This document shows positions 1-11,599 of a stretch of DNA of 43,752 nt, piece by piece (the first letter of the stretch is position 1; the number at the start of each line of letters is the position of its first letter). The stretch is from the NCBI GenBank assembly GCA_020080175.1, contig JAGHQL010000207.1, forward strand, positions 1 to 43,752, in the 5' to 3' direction. Both the position numbers and the translations under genes were made by a program. Origin of the DNA: Glutinoglossum americanum. Lineage: Eukaryota > Ascomycota > Geoglossomycetes > Geoglossales > Geoglossaceae. The notes under the pieces were generated by a model that had not been told where the DNA came from, did not search any database, and saw only the letters and a program-made list of their open reading frames with translations.

Positions 1-53
1 CCCCCTCACCCCCTCCTCCCCTTAACGACACCACCCTAACACAACAAAACCAG

Positions 54-196
54 AAATCTACCGCGAAGTCCCTGGAACCCGCATCCCGGGTGGGAGCGAA
101 GACGTCCTATTCGACCTGGCCATCCGGCAGATGGTCAAGCTGTTCAGGGCTGAGACCGCGGCACTGAAGGTGAACCGAGACAAAGCGAAGTTGTAA
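54..196 (+). CDS. 3' terminal exon of an unidentified gene (partial)
   Basis: A short open frame enters after a good acceptor (CCCTAAC branch-like site followed by CAG at 51-53) and ends at TAA 194-196, giving about 46 codons. The encoded tail is charged and looks like a real protein C-terminus: an EVPGTRIPGGSEDVLFDLAI stretch followed by a helical, Lys/Arg-rich end (KLFRAETAALKVNRDKAKL). The upstream exons lie outside the window. I do not recognise the family. The pyrimidine-rich first 50 bases read as the end of an intron. Confidence 0.5.
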
Positions 197-1169
197 CACC
201 ATACCACGCCATATGGTTGGACCGATGTCCTCGCATGTATGTATGTACGTACGTATGTATATACACACACCACCCCTCCACACGAAATGAACAAACGAAC
301 ACACCACCTAGTTCCCGGTTCCCGGTTTCCCCCCCTCCTCGGACTCTGTACATACATGACGATAAACTCCGCCCCGTGCTTCGCCTTACTTCCCATCAAC
401 CCAACCCAACCGCCATACACCTAACGTACGTAAACACCTGCGTTATGCGTCCCTGGAGGCGCACGCGACAGCCAATCCCGCATCCACGGGGTGGGGTCGG
501 GAAAAGGGGGAGGGGGTGTGTGAGGATGTGGTGAGATTTCTTTTTTTTTTTTTTTCCTTTAAAATAAATAAAAAATTATATGTTTTGAGAAAAAAAGATT
601 TAAAATTAATGGAGAATGGTGCCGGGAGAGGCGGAGGGAGTTCCTTGTAGTCCGCTACGCTGCTGGGGAGTTGGGAAGAAAGAAGGGGGGAAAAAAAAAG
701 GGGGGGGGGGAGAGCACCCTCCTCGAAGGGAGGGGTCGTTTTGTCTTGGTAAAAGAAGAATGAAGTTCGCGTAGTATTGATCAATTGACCGATTAATCCC
801 GATAAAGTAAAAGTAAAGGAAAAGGGATAAGAAAACCCTCGGAATTTTTTTTTCTAGTCGTTTATCCCCTATTTTTTTTTTTTTTTTTGTCGCGATGTCG
901 AAAAGTGATGCCGAAATAAAAGAACGGAGCGGGTGGAGCCGGGTAAGAAGCGGAGAAAACATCCAGATTTTTTTAAAAGAAAAAAAAATTAAAATATCTT
1001 TCACGCAGTGTTTTTTTTTTTTTTTTTCATTGTCTTATTCTCCATCTATATCCCAGGATCCATCCAAAATCCTAAAAATCTAATATATATATATTTTGTT
1101 AAGCCCCGACCGGGAAAAAACGAAACCTTCGCGAAAGAGGGCGACCCCAAAAGGAAAGCGGAGCTGTGA

Positions 1170-1642
1170 TTAGGAAAAAGGAAAGAAAAAAAAACATGCG
1201 CCTTGGATACCCAACACCTCGTCTTCCTCGTGTCTCGGTGATGCTGTTAGGTCGTCATCGTCATGGCTCGCGGCCGCCGCGCTGGTGCGTCTAAACACTG
1301 CCCGCTGCGACTCGCTAGGTAGATAGGAAATCGCATGTCCCATCCCCCTCCCAATCCAAAAAAAAAAAAAAAAGAACCAGAAGACCAGTCTAACAAACAA
1401 CATATGTACAGGCGCCTGCGCCCTCCCAACCAGCACGTTGAATCCCGTTGTGCGAGGCCAAGCTGTGGGATCGGTGGTGATGCGACGCCGCTGGTGCTAA
1501 ATGGATGGATATGGTTTGCTGGTGTGGTAGGGAGGATGTCGGATAGCGGCGCAGCGGTGGGGGGATGGCGGGGTAGTGTAGAGGGATCGGCGGTGAAGGT
1601 CGTGGGCAGAGGATGGACGACGGGAGCCGCCGTCGTCGCCAT
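1170..1642 (-). CDS. doubtful small two-exon gene, unknown product
   Basis: An ATG-initiated minus-strand frame rich in Pro and Thr runs to a GTACAT donor (exon 1: 1642-1410). A TCTACCTAG acceptor then leads into a second open frame with an acidic patch (SHDDDDL) ending at TAG (exon 2: 1314-1170). The phases match and would give 125 residues. Against it: the 95-nt intron lacks an obvious CTRAC branch site and contains a long T run, the last residues are encoded by a homopolymer (FFFF), and I recognise no domain. It could equally be chance. Confidence 0.2.
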
Positions 1643-2146
1643 CCAGAAAAAACTCTCTCCGGCCTCGTCGTTACTATCGTTGCCCCACCTCAGCTATCAT
1701 AGTCGCCGCAGCGACCCGCATCACTCCATCCCCTCAACTTCGGGTAGCCGGGTCGGGATGCTTGGTCTGGAGTGTAGTAGCGGGGAGCGCAGTGGATGCT
1801 AAATGGTGGTTTGTTCGTTTGCCAGTCGTCGCTGTCATTGCCGTCATGTAGTGTCGAGTCCTTCTCGCAAATCTCTTGGTACATATGAAAACCGGGGGGA
1901 TTAAACCCGCCTCTACAGAGGCTTCGCGCGCGAAAAAGATCCAACGTAGTAAAGACCCATGCACGCGATAGCCCGCGAAAAGAAACGCCAAAAGGATCAA
2001 AACCAAATATGCAGAATCGCCCTGTGAAACCCAATAACTTTTCTACGCGTCTTGGGGATCCCAGAAAACATAGCTCGAACTTTGGTCAATGGGAACGCAA
2101 AGGTGACATTTAAGAAGTCGCGGGAATGAAAATCATCATGTGTGAG

Positions 2147-2380
2147 TATATAAATGAGAGTTGTACCCCCTACGTTCCTCGCGGAAGAGAGACAGCAAAA
2201 AAACAAAGAATCACTAGGCATGGGTATATAAATGAGAGTGACACTCCCAGTGTTTCTGGCGGAAGAGAGAGATGTACAAAGGAAAGGATTGTCAGGCATG
2301 GGTATGTAAATGAGAGCAAGACCCTATATTTCACGTGGGAGAGAAGAAGACGAAGAGATGCCTAGAAGGAAAGTTAATGA
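2147..2380. repeat. triple tandem repeat with a 78-bp period
   Basis: Three imperfect copies begin with the core TATATAAATGAGAG at 2147, 2225 and 2303 (TATGTAAATGAGAG in the third), so the spacing is exactly 78 bp twice. Each copy continues with a GCGGAAGAGAGA-like block and a CAGGCATGGG-like junction. Because 78 is divisible by 3, both strands keep open frames through the array (79 codons on +, part of a 100-codon frame on -), which should not be taken as proof of coding. The third copy diverges most at its 3' end. Confidence 0.85.
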
Positions 2381-2470
2381 GTCACTCCCTTTCCCATACC
2401 CCCTCCATTCTAGTGATTCTTGATCCCCAACTTCGTCCAAGTCTAAATCCTAGAAACCCAAGTGGCAGCA

Positions 2471-3585
2471 CTACCACTCCGGTAGCACCGGTGCTCCACG
2501 TAGTCTCCTCCAGAAATTCGCCCGTTGGATGAACTCCGGGCCAAGTAGCCACCCCCACCTCTCCAACACGAGTTGTGAAACCTCCCACGCCATCTCGTTC
2601 AAAAGGTCATCGCCCCAGACGGTCACCTGGCTGAAGCCGTCGTCGACGCCGTCGTCCTCGCCGCATTGCCCCAGTTCCTGGACGAAGCCGCGAGAGGCCT
2701 CCACGCCGAGGCTGATAAGGCGGTCCCGCAAAACTGGAAAGGGAATCATGTCTATACCGTAATAGTGTGGAGTCTCAAGCTGCGCGGTAGTGGGCTTTAA
2801 CGCTCTCGGGAGCGAACGCTCCAGGGACTTGAGCATACCGAGATGTATCTCGGGCGAGGAATTCACAGCCGGATTCAGTAGCGGCTTGAATAGATCCCGG
2901 ATGTACGACTGGAGCTTCGTGCGGTCGCACGGGACTACGACTACGAGCTGGTGGTCATAACCTGGCATGCCGAGGGCTGCTTGGTGCTCGATCGATTGCG
3001 ACATGGTCATAGATCGCAGCGACTGATCCAGGCCTGAGAGAGATGGGCTGGCTCGCGAAGAGCCGCCGTGCGGGTTGAGGTGGTAGGGGTCCTGCTGGTG
3101 CTGCGGGATTAGAGAGCCTGGGGTGGTGGCGGCCACAGAGACAGAAAGAGAGGGTGCCATAGTCATTAGGGTACCTATTAGCTGCGGTGGCGATTCTGAA
3201 AATGGCCGTCTAGCTGGAGAATGGGACCTAGAGCTGTGCACCGAAGGAGCCGTCGGGAGGAGCTGATAAGACCCGTAAATTTGACATCTTAGAGCTTCAT
3301 TTTCCTTCCTGAGCTCCGCGTTCTGGGCCCGGAGCCTTTCGATCTCATCGGACTGCTCAGATTTCTGTTCCTTCTGCAACTGCTCGAGGTTCTTCAAGTG
3401 CTCCTTGCGTCTCCTCCCTAGGGTTGGTGCTTGATAAGCCTTCGTCCTTTTGTAATTAAGACATGCGGTAGACGCAAAATACAGAAAGAGACATTAGCGG
3501 ACGATGACAGTGACGACTTACGAAACTCGCGTTGTGCAAGCCTGTTGTACTCGCGTTTTCTCTCTTCTCTATCAGGATCGCTCAT
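2471..3585 (-). CDS. bZIP transcription factor with C-terminal DUF3425 domain
   Basis: Predicted nuclear DNA-binding regulator of 336 residues in two exons (3585-3522 and 3417-2471; intron 104 nt, GTAAGT donor, CCCTAG acceptor). The splice falls inside the basic region and restores it: residues 14-28 read NRLAQREFRRRRKEH, a bZIP basic motif of the N-x-x-A-Q type. A zipper-like coiled coil follows (about 29-70), then a Ser/Pro-rich linker, then a region from about 165 to the end matching the fungal DUF3425 pattern, including VTVWGDD, a WE motif and the terminal WGWLLGPEF / NFWRRLRG block. The first in-frame ATG is used; a palindromic TATA element lies about 80 bp upstream. The target genes cannot be told from sequence. 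Confidence 0.9.
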
Positions 3586-3663
3586 ATTTGGACGACTGCT
3601 GACTAAAATCGGTTTGACAATACAGAGGTGCGGTCGTTTCATGTTGAAGAGATGCTGAAGGAA

Positions 3664-3673
3664 CTTATATAAG
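3664..3673 (-). promoter_or_regulatory. TATA-like element of the bZIP gene
   Basis: The palindrome CTTATATAAG lies 79 bp upstream of the bZIP start codon, a usual distance for a fungal TATA element. This is assigned by position and sequence only. Confidence 0.4.
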
Positions 3674-5109
3674 TGAGCGACAAAACTTCAACGAGTCGAA
3701 CGAGAGTGCTAGAGAGAGGGCATCTTGATTCCGGGCGTGTCATCCATGACCTAAGCAATGCTTCGTCGATATTTCAGTGGGGGGGCTTCGGAGACACCGC
3801 CGCAATGTTGACGATTGTTCTCACAGTTGGTGATCACTCACTCTATTTTTGATCGATGGCACCGTTGGGCACAATGCCATACAAATAATGTGCAGGAGGA
3901 CGGCTTTTAGAATAAGGCAGAAAGAACATGGTGGGCTAACTCTGAGGCTTGTCACAAAAGAGACAGGGGGTGGGTTGAAGTGTGCCCTCACGAATCAAAT
4001 TGAAAATGGACGGAAAGAGCAATTGAGGGCTCGGGTGGAAAGGTAGGGGGTGATAGAAGCCACATGGCCGTGCATATCTTCATTGGGGTTTTCAGAAGCG
4101 GCAGTAAGGTGACCGGGGCGTGCGTCTGAGGTCATTCATTGTCGCGCGTAGACGCAGTATACCCTCGTTATGAACTCCGCCCAATTGCAACGCCCCGCGG
4201 GATTAGCTATCCCGAAGTGTGTATATCAGTCGATCGGCCGAGGAGGCTTCACTTCGAAACGGGAATCCGCAAAAATAAAACACGGGACGTACGCAGAGGG
4301 CTTGGAGGGTATCATCATCACTTCAGGCTTCGAGCTACTGACGAGCACCGGAGGATATCAGGTTTCCACATTTCCACGTTTCCGCGTCCCCGATACAGGA
4401 AAAATAGTTGATAGGAACCAAGAAAGGATGTGGCACATCCCAGGCACCTCTAGTTCGGCGGATCCGCGCGGCCAAGAGGGCAATTGTTTCCTATCCCCCA
4501 CCATCCCCAATCCCAATCCTTCCAGAAGGCGGAGAAAAAAGAAAAGATGCGGAATGTATCTCAGCTGAGGGCTACTTCCTACAACGCGCCTAATGGGACG
4601 GAACTTGCCCAGTTCTAGAAAATATGCCTCGGCCGAACCAGATGCGAGCTAGCGGGTTATTTGTACGTGAAGTTCCAACCAACCAGGTTGATGGGCGACA
4701 GGTTCTATGCGACTGGAACGTGGCTTGGGAAGCTCAGCATTTCGACCCCAAAATCCATATACCTGAGGAGGCACGACTGTCTAATGTCTAGCTAGGGCAC
4801 ACTCTGAGACCAGGGTGGTCTATCGCGGGGTCGAATATGATCTGAGTAGGGGGTCGGTGATGGTGGTAAGACGGCGGTGAAGCTTTTTAACCGTTCGCCC
4901 GTTTGAAAAGCGCGGTGCATGGAGTGAAAACCGTTGAAGTGGTTGTGGCTGAGCTTGTATTTGACTATCCTTGTTGAAACTTGCTTAATAACCCGCAAAG
5001 TAATCAACGCTTCCCATCTCTTTCAGCGCTTACGTACCAGATCTCACATCATACACTATCCACACTATATGCACATTCTATGGGTAGAGTTATTGCTAGT
5101 CCGTTGCCG

Positions 5110-5153
5110 ACCCTATCCCATCCCATCCCATACCATCCCATCCCATCCCACCA
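5110..5153 (+). repeat. TCCCA pentanucleotide repeat
   Basis: About eight units of ATCCC/TCCCA with one variant unit (ATACC). It is a simple sequence repeat in intergenic DNA. Confidence 0.8.
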
Positions 5154-8100
5154 CGTCCATCGATTCATCGATAGCGCGAGTGGCTCAGAACCCTAACTCG
5201 CAGAGTCCTAGCCATTGATCGCCCCCAGCTTTCCAAAGGGACCCAATCGATCGACCATTGCAGACGTCAACGGCCGCGTGCGCAACCTACACCGAACGCA
5301 CCTAATCTGGATTGTTTCATGTACACTTCATGTGCTGAAAGGCTCCCTGTCGATCACGTTTCGCTCTCGCAAGCAATGGCCGTCGTGACCGCGTAGACCA
5401 CATAGACCACGTAGCACATTAACAAAGTACTATCAATAGCGCCGTTAGAGGATGGCGCACCTTGTTGACAACCTTCTTCCGCGTCAAACCGCGTTTCCCT
5501 TACGCCTCCCTGTGCATGCATCGCCATGCGGGTGCACCCTCTGCTGTGATCGCAATTGCATTGCACGGACTAATCGACAAGTCCTTTTCTGATCTCTTAG
5601 CATTGGATGTCCCGGCAGAGATGAAAATAGCTGCTAAGTAATGCATTCAGTCAGCAAAAAGCACCTGTAAGGCGACCAATCCAGCACGCCTCGGTTAAGG
5701 GCTGAGCGGGACCTACCAGCCATATGTCGCCGAGTTCAATTCGTGCTGCATAGATCGACATGCAAGCACTAAGTCGCGGAGGCCTCCAATGCACCTGTGC
5801 GAGAGTCTAGGTTTGCACGCACCCTTTTTCGTGAATTGTGAGCCATGAACGGAGCGCAATCATAGGACAGGAGCATCCGTAGCCACTCTTGGAGACGACA
5901 CACATTGGCGGTCAGACAGAAAGTGCCTCCTCACTGGTCCAGTCTTCCAGAATGCCCGTATTCCCCACGTTTTCTCCCGCCCATGGAGCTGTCAACCTTA
6001 CCGAAGTAGCTGAAGAAACTTAAGCTCCTCTGGAGAGAGAGCTTCGGGTACACCGGCAGATGTAGATCAAAATGAGTCACTGAGTGGCCGTATCTCAGCT
6101 GGGCGTTCTCGAGATTACTCAAGAAGTGCCATGCCAACTAAACAAGATATCGTGGACTTGGCTAATACCAGCAGCCTCGTCGGGCGGAAACGAAACCGGC
6201 GTGATGAAGAGAGAAGGAAGGTATTGTCGCGCATCAATGGGTATTTAGCCAATTGATGACTGCAGGCCGCATTAGGTCGAGATCCCGAGATATCTCCAGT
6301 AGGCAGCTGCCGGTCTTTTATTCCGCGCTCATCCTTGTTTACATACCCACCACCACGGCATCACGAGCATCACCAACGGTCAACGGTCTGCATTTCTTAG
6401 TTACAACCAAAAACTGCCTTACCAATATCCTAGGCTGTCAGCTGCACTGTAATCCATTTATCTGCCTTGGATACCTCTCACTTTCTCTGGAGAATTGACG
6501 CTAGACACTTGAATTCCTCACAGGACGTCGCGGGGATGGAAGGCTATAGAAATGGAAGAAAAAATAAAAAACTAATCCAATGGCGGGAAATCCGAGGAAA
6601 ACCACCTCCCTGAGAAATCAGAAGCCAAGAACTCCCAACAGAAGCAGCATACAAGGCAAGACGGTGTGGAGGATGTCCAGTAGAGGTGATCGTTTTTCCC
6701 GGGTCCTCCAAGGGATCGGGTCCCTGAGCTTGATACTCGATGGTCTCTTTTTCTCGTTGATTTCTATATTCAAGACCGCATTGTTCCTATCGGCCTCTAC
6801 TCTCTCTTAGATATTTTCAGAGGTTGCTTCTCTTTCCTACGGGCCAGTAGAGCTCGTTATGGACCGCATTTTCGTCCAGACCCACATTCTCCCGTCGTAC
6901 TTGAATCCGGCACAATGCGAACGGAACAAAAGGCGTTTTCTTTCGCAGCTGGGTGGGCTTGCGCTTAGAGAGTGGCTCTAAGTGCTAACTCACGAGAGCG
7001 TCTTTTAAACCATGCGCATACATACGCACGCATTGCGATCTTCGAGATCTCGGACCACAATAACGCAGCGCGACATCACCGGAAACCTGCAGAGATACCA
7101 AGAGAGTATCCTAATCTGCAAAGGAGAAACCCTAGCGCACACCTGAGTCTCGGAACCCAATCTCGGAATCCAAAATATTGGGATAGCTACTCGGATGCCA
7201 TGACTCCTTATTTTATTTCCTTGGATACCACAAAAAGCTTGCCGGAATCCACGATTAGCCCGCCTGCCGTCGAGCATGTTTCCTTCCGCTTTCCCTTTCT
7301 CATCCTCCGGAAGGCGAACACAGTGTTTATAAGAGTCGCTCCTGGCTCCCCAGGGGCATGCCTTGTGGTTATGAGAGCTCCTCCAGAACAAACACGCAGC
7401 GACGTGACTGATCTTCGTAGGGGAGTCCCTATGATCATCAGCATCCATTCCAAGCATACACAACTCATGGCAGTTTGCACGCTGACCTCTATGGAGTTCC
7501 AGCAAGCAGAATGTAGATACCATGGTATCCAACTTAACCATCCCAAAGAATTCCAAAAACCTCATCATTCCGTTGTCAACATCCAGCTAGTTCCCCTGAG
7601 GAGCACGAGAAAGTAGCCATTTGGCCTTACTAGGGATAAGTGTATGTACATACACATTATCCACCCCACTGCTTTTCCCTTCCCCTCTACACGCTGCGTA
7701 AGTAAACCGTGGCGCCGTAGGGCTAAACCCTAACCAATTCCCCAAGGCGCAGTTCCTGCACAAGCGCATAGCCAAATATCCCTTTTTTTATCGCCCTTCA
7801 CCATGCCCGGTTACGTACACACATAATCAACCACCCAGCAAAGACACCGGAACAGCATCCAAGTCTACTCATCTCCCTCCCGCCTCACATCACCCCTTAT
7901 CCCCATCCCAAACCCCCCCCTCCCCTATCCTAACCGCCCGAAAAAAGGACCCTTATCTCCTGCTTCCCATACACCACACTGCCCTCCAATCCACCCACCC
8001 ACCCCCGTCCTAACCGCCCGCCCGCGGCCCAGAAACCGGAACCCACGTCATCCCCGCACACACCGCCTTACCAACTCACCCACCGCTCCCGCACGGATAT

Positions 8101-8172
8101 ACTACACACATACACACACACATACATACATACATGTACTATACTATACTATACTATGCCATACTATACCGT
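8101..8172 (+). repeat. compound microsatellite (CA, CATA, TATAC)
   Basis: CA dinucleotides grade into CATA tetramers and then into TATAC/ACTAT pentamers. It is a compound simple repeat between genes. Confidence 0.8.
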
Positions 8173-9252
8173 ACGTATATAGCAGGGGTACCCGGGGATG
8201 GGAGAGAGAGAGAGTAGAAGGAGGAGGATTCCACACCCCGCCCGCCGTCCCTTTTTTTTTTTTTTTTTTCGCCTAAGCTGACACCCACCGTGCGTGGAAG
8301 AGAAAAAAAAGGTTGGGGGAGACGATGAGGAGAAGCGGAGGAATTGAAGGTGGAATTAAAAATAAGGTGAGGGTGGGATATATATAAAACCGCGGCGGGG
8401 GGGGGGCTTTTGTAGCTTATTTTTTTTTTTTTGGGGATTTTTCTTGGCTTTGCGCTGTGCCACGCTGGTGCTTACGTATGCGTGTCGTTTGTCGCGGCCC
8501 CCGTTCCGTCGCGGTCGGGGGAACTAAATCGATCGCCCGGTCAATCTTATCTCTCTCTCCCTCTCCCTCTCTCCGCGTATCGAAGAGTGAAGTAGTTGTT
8601 GTTGCTTTCGCTGGCGGGAAACGGACTAGAGGGACGATTCGGATGGAGGATTCGGCGGCCATACAAATCTTCGAACCCGCCCCCCATCCCAATGGCACCG
8701 GATCGGTCGGTAGGAAAGGAATGAGCTTAATTCCATTGCTTTCTTGGTTTGGTTATATAATAAGGGGTGGCGGGGGTGTGTTGCTGGCCTTAAGAACCCC
8801 CCTGGGAGAGAGGGAGACGAAAGACGGGCGTCTACGAGGAGCGAGAAGCCAAATGAGAAACAAAAACTACTCGGACAAGAGAGCGAAAATAGAAAAAACC
8901 GATGGTATATAAAACCCGTCCCCCAAGAGGGGGGTTTTGCGCCAGTTTATATCCCATCCAGTCCAGTCCCCAACCCTGCCCGATTCCCGCTGATGAAAAA
9001 AAAAACAAAAAACAAACAATGCTCGATCGTGAGATGAGTTTACATGCAACCAGATGCTGTAATAAGAAAGGCCCTCAAAACTCTGCGAAGAGGGAGGAAA
9101 GAAATAAAAGGGCAAACCCCCCCCCCACGCATGAAACCTGCCGAGCGAACGAAAAAGAAGCCAAAACTATGTAGGGCGTGCCGAGGCGATAGTGTGCAGT
9201 GGAAAGAAGCGGAAAAAAAAAGTTACATCCCCCCACCCCCCATCTCGGGTTC

Positions 9253-11599
9253 TCACAGCTCGCCAGCAGCCTCGATCCGCTCCTCTTCTACAATCTCACC
9301 GAATCTATCGTGGATGTCCTCATCCTCCATCGTGCCAACAAACGCCCTCTTTAGGAAAGTGAACCAGACCTTGTTGCGAGCTCTACCGCCCTTCTTATGC
9401 TTCCTATGCTTCCTATGCTTCTTATGCTTCTTCTTGCTTCCGTCTAAATCCTGCTGGACATCACTGTCGTCCTCTTGTGTATCGCCCACATCGATGTTGT
9501 CTTGCGGTTCTTCCTCTTCTATCGTGTCCTTTCTGCTGGGATCCGCTTTCCCAATTCGCCTGGCAAGTTTCAGGTAGCTCCTTACAGTCATATCCTTCAT
9601 CTTATAGACAGGATCGCTGAGAGTATCGTACTCGGCTTCATACTCAAACTTCTTAGGCTCCGGTTTCGGGTGCTTTTTGTAGGGCCCCTTCTCGCTCTGT
9701 ATCCCCTCGCGCCATCGCTCAGTAACCATACCTGGTGATTCGCTCATAAAGTCGTTGTTGATGTAAGTAAGGTTGGCGACGTATTGCGTAAACCCAAGTA
9801 GGGACAAGGTTTGTGGAGAGTATGCGGGCCCTGGAGGCGACGATTTCGAAGGAGGGTTTGGGACGATCAGGTGCGGGTATTTCTCCTTGCCTTTTTCCCT
9901 GCCCTTCCCACCCTTTTTGTTCTTGTCCTTCTTCTCCTTCCTCCTCCTTTCGGCGGAAGGTCTAGAGGAAGTTTCAAGATCGTCAAAGTTGTCCAAAGTT
10001 TCATCAGAGCCTGGAGTGTAGCTACCAGAAACGGTGACGTCTTCGAGACCCGTGACGTTGTACTCGTAGACCCTGAAACTGGGGAGATAGTTTGGAACGA
10101 CGCTAGCCGTTACGTGTGAGATGCTATAACGTTCGCCCCATTTACCGCCAATTTTTTCTAGGTACTTTTTATACTTGTCAGCGCTCTTCCTATGCTTCTT
10201 TTTCTTGAGTCTCCACGGTTGGGAAGGGCTGCTGCTCCCCGAGAGCTCTCGGAGCTCCTCGTCGGACTTTGCGGGCTCCTTCGGAGGCGGACTAGGCAGT
10301 CGCGCCCACTTGTCTCTCAGTTCGGTCAAATAGTCAGCGGCCGATTCGATCGATAGCTCGCTCTCCATAGCGGTCCGGAAACCGCCCAAGTCCTCATCCA
10401 GTGTCGGTATGTTTATGTCCCTGGAGTCCTGCAGCATAAAATGGTCGATATTCATGTGTCCGAACAAAGAACCGACAACGACATCCCGGTAACGGTGAAG
10501 CCACAGCGTGTACTTCTGCCAGCACGTCTCGTCCCAGCTGCTTTTACTGTCTGTTCTGGATGGTGGGACGTGTCCCATCAATATGGCTTTCATGCCCCTT
10601 TCGCGAGCAAACTCGAGCTGGATACGCATCCATTCCATTTGCTCATACCCGGGTTCTGACTTCAAAGCACAGCCGTCAACGGCGGCATTGGAGTCGAAGA
10701 AGTACCTAGAAGTTTCCCGTCAGCATGTGTTTCCCCACAGTATCACAGCCTGGCATCCTACAGTGTGTTCAGACTGAAAACGGCTAGTTCGTTGGGGATA
10801 ACCTCGACCCAAAACCAGCCTCCCCTCTGAAAGACATGACGCTGGTCCTCGGGAATGAACCTCTCCCAAATCTTACTGAACTCCATGGTGAACTTGTTCG
10901 GTCCCCAGCTCATGATATTGTGAGGCAGTATGTCATTGTTACCGAAATTCGGAATGATTGGAATCGTCATGTCGTTGTTTGGGTCCGTGTCGTTGATGTT
11001 GTCATCCTTGCCAAATACCTCGACGAACTTCTCGACCACGTACTCATTCAACCCAAAGACCTGCTTGTCCGATCTCGGTAACTTCTCATCGTTGTCATGT
11101 CGTGCAGAGTCGCCTGTCCAGATGACAAAATCGATCGAATCTTTGAGATTGGCATCGATCCATTTGAAAGTTTCGTTGACGAGAGAGAATGGAGAGTCGC
11201 AGTCGGAAGTTTCCGCGCCATAAAAGCCCGCGGCACCTGAGCCTCTATGGCACGAAGATTTGGGAGTGGAGTGTAGCTTGTAGAAAGGGTCGGGGTGGAA
11301 ATCTACATTTTGAGACCAGGAGTAAGTGCGAGTTTATTCCGCAAGACTGGAAACGACCTAGGGACCATGACCAGAGTTGAAAACGTACCCGTTATGTGCA
11401 AAAATCTGCCATGGAGCTTCCTGCCAGCAACACGGCCAGGAAGTAGCTCCGCGTTACGTACTACCTCATTCTGCGGGACAAGTGGTTGTTGTTCTGTGTC
11501 TATAGGGGTGGCTCGCGCACAAGTTATTGCGCTCTCAAGTAAGAGAAAAGCCGTGCTCAGCGAAAGAGCCCGCATAACGCCAGATGAGAGAAGGATCAT
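9253..11599 (-). CDS. PPN1: vacuolar endopolyphosphatase (Ppn1-type, calcineurin-like phosphatase fold)
   Basis: Ppn1 enzymes hydrolyse long-chain polyphosphate in the vacuole. Three exons (11599-11389, 11302-10762, 10705-9253; GTACGT and GTAGGA donors) give 734 residues, within the usual range for filamentous fungi. The N-terminus has a hydrophobic signal/anchor (about 8-28); a second ATG at codon 9 could also be the start. Metallophosphatase motifs follow in order: HITDFHPDPFYK, WTGDSARHDND, GNNDILPHN, GHVPPS and GHMNIDHF. The first is rebuilt exactly by splicing, and the second junction restores NTLYFFDSNAAVDGC. The middle is low-complexity and acidic/basic. Near the C-terminus a Lys/His-rich block precedes the conserved-looking VWFTFLKRAFVGTM. 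It is divergent from EMP24. Confidence 0.93.

Larger units (their letters stand above)
197..2470. other. 2.3 kb stretch with little or no coding, rich in homopolymers
   Basis: This is the space between two convergent genes, so neither promoter is expected here. It holds a GTAT/GTAC/CA simple repeat (about 235-270), runs of T or A at about 541-555, 689-697, 871-888, 1011-1027 and 1358-1372, a G run near 700-710, one doubtful small two-exon gene (1170-1642, listed separately) and a 78-bp tandem repeat (2147-2380, listed separately). The poly(dA:dT) tracts are of the kind that exclude nucleosomes in fungal promoters, which would fit an unannotated or non-coding transcript. Confidence 0.5.
3586..9252. 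other. 5.7 kb tract without a recognisable gene
   Basis: The first few hundred bases are the bZIP promoter. I see no conserved domain on either strand in the rest. It contains a TCCCA pentamer repeat (about 5110-5153), a stretch open in several frames on both strands (6972-7616, see findings), a very pyrimidine-rich segment (about 7840-8060), a CA/CATA/TATAC microsatellite (8101-8172), a GA run (8205-8216) and long T runs near 8250-8269 and 8420-8432. The end nearest PPN1 should hold its 3' UTR. An ATG frame at 8644 followed by a GTAGG donor-like site looked exon-like, but I found no convincing downstream exon. Confidence 0.5.

Noticed and set aside
58-420. 120-codon minus-strand frame at the left edge
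   Set aside because: It lies antisense to the better-supported 3' exon, and its middle is translated simple repeat (VYTYVRTYIHA).
443-1083. Minus- and plus-strand frames over 60-130 codons
   Set aside because: They are produced by homopolymer tracts (runs of F, K and P) with no protein-like pattern.
8644-8912. Possible first exon starting MEDSAAIQIFEPAPHPNG with a GTAGG donor
   Set aside because: I found no downstream exon with protein character before PPN1, and the surrounding DNA is simple-sequence rich.
9044-10119. Plus-strand frames of 80-180 codons
   Set aside because: They are antisense shadows of the low-complexity half of PPN1.
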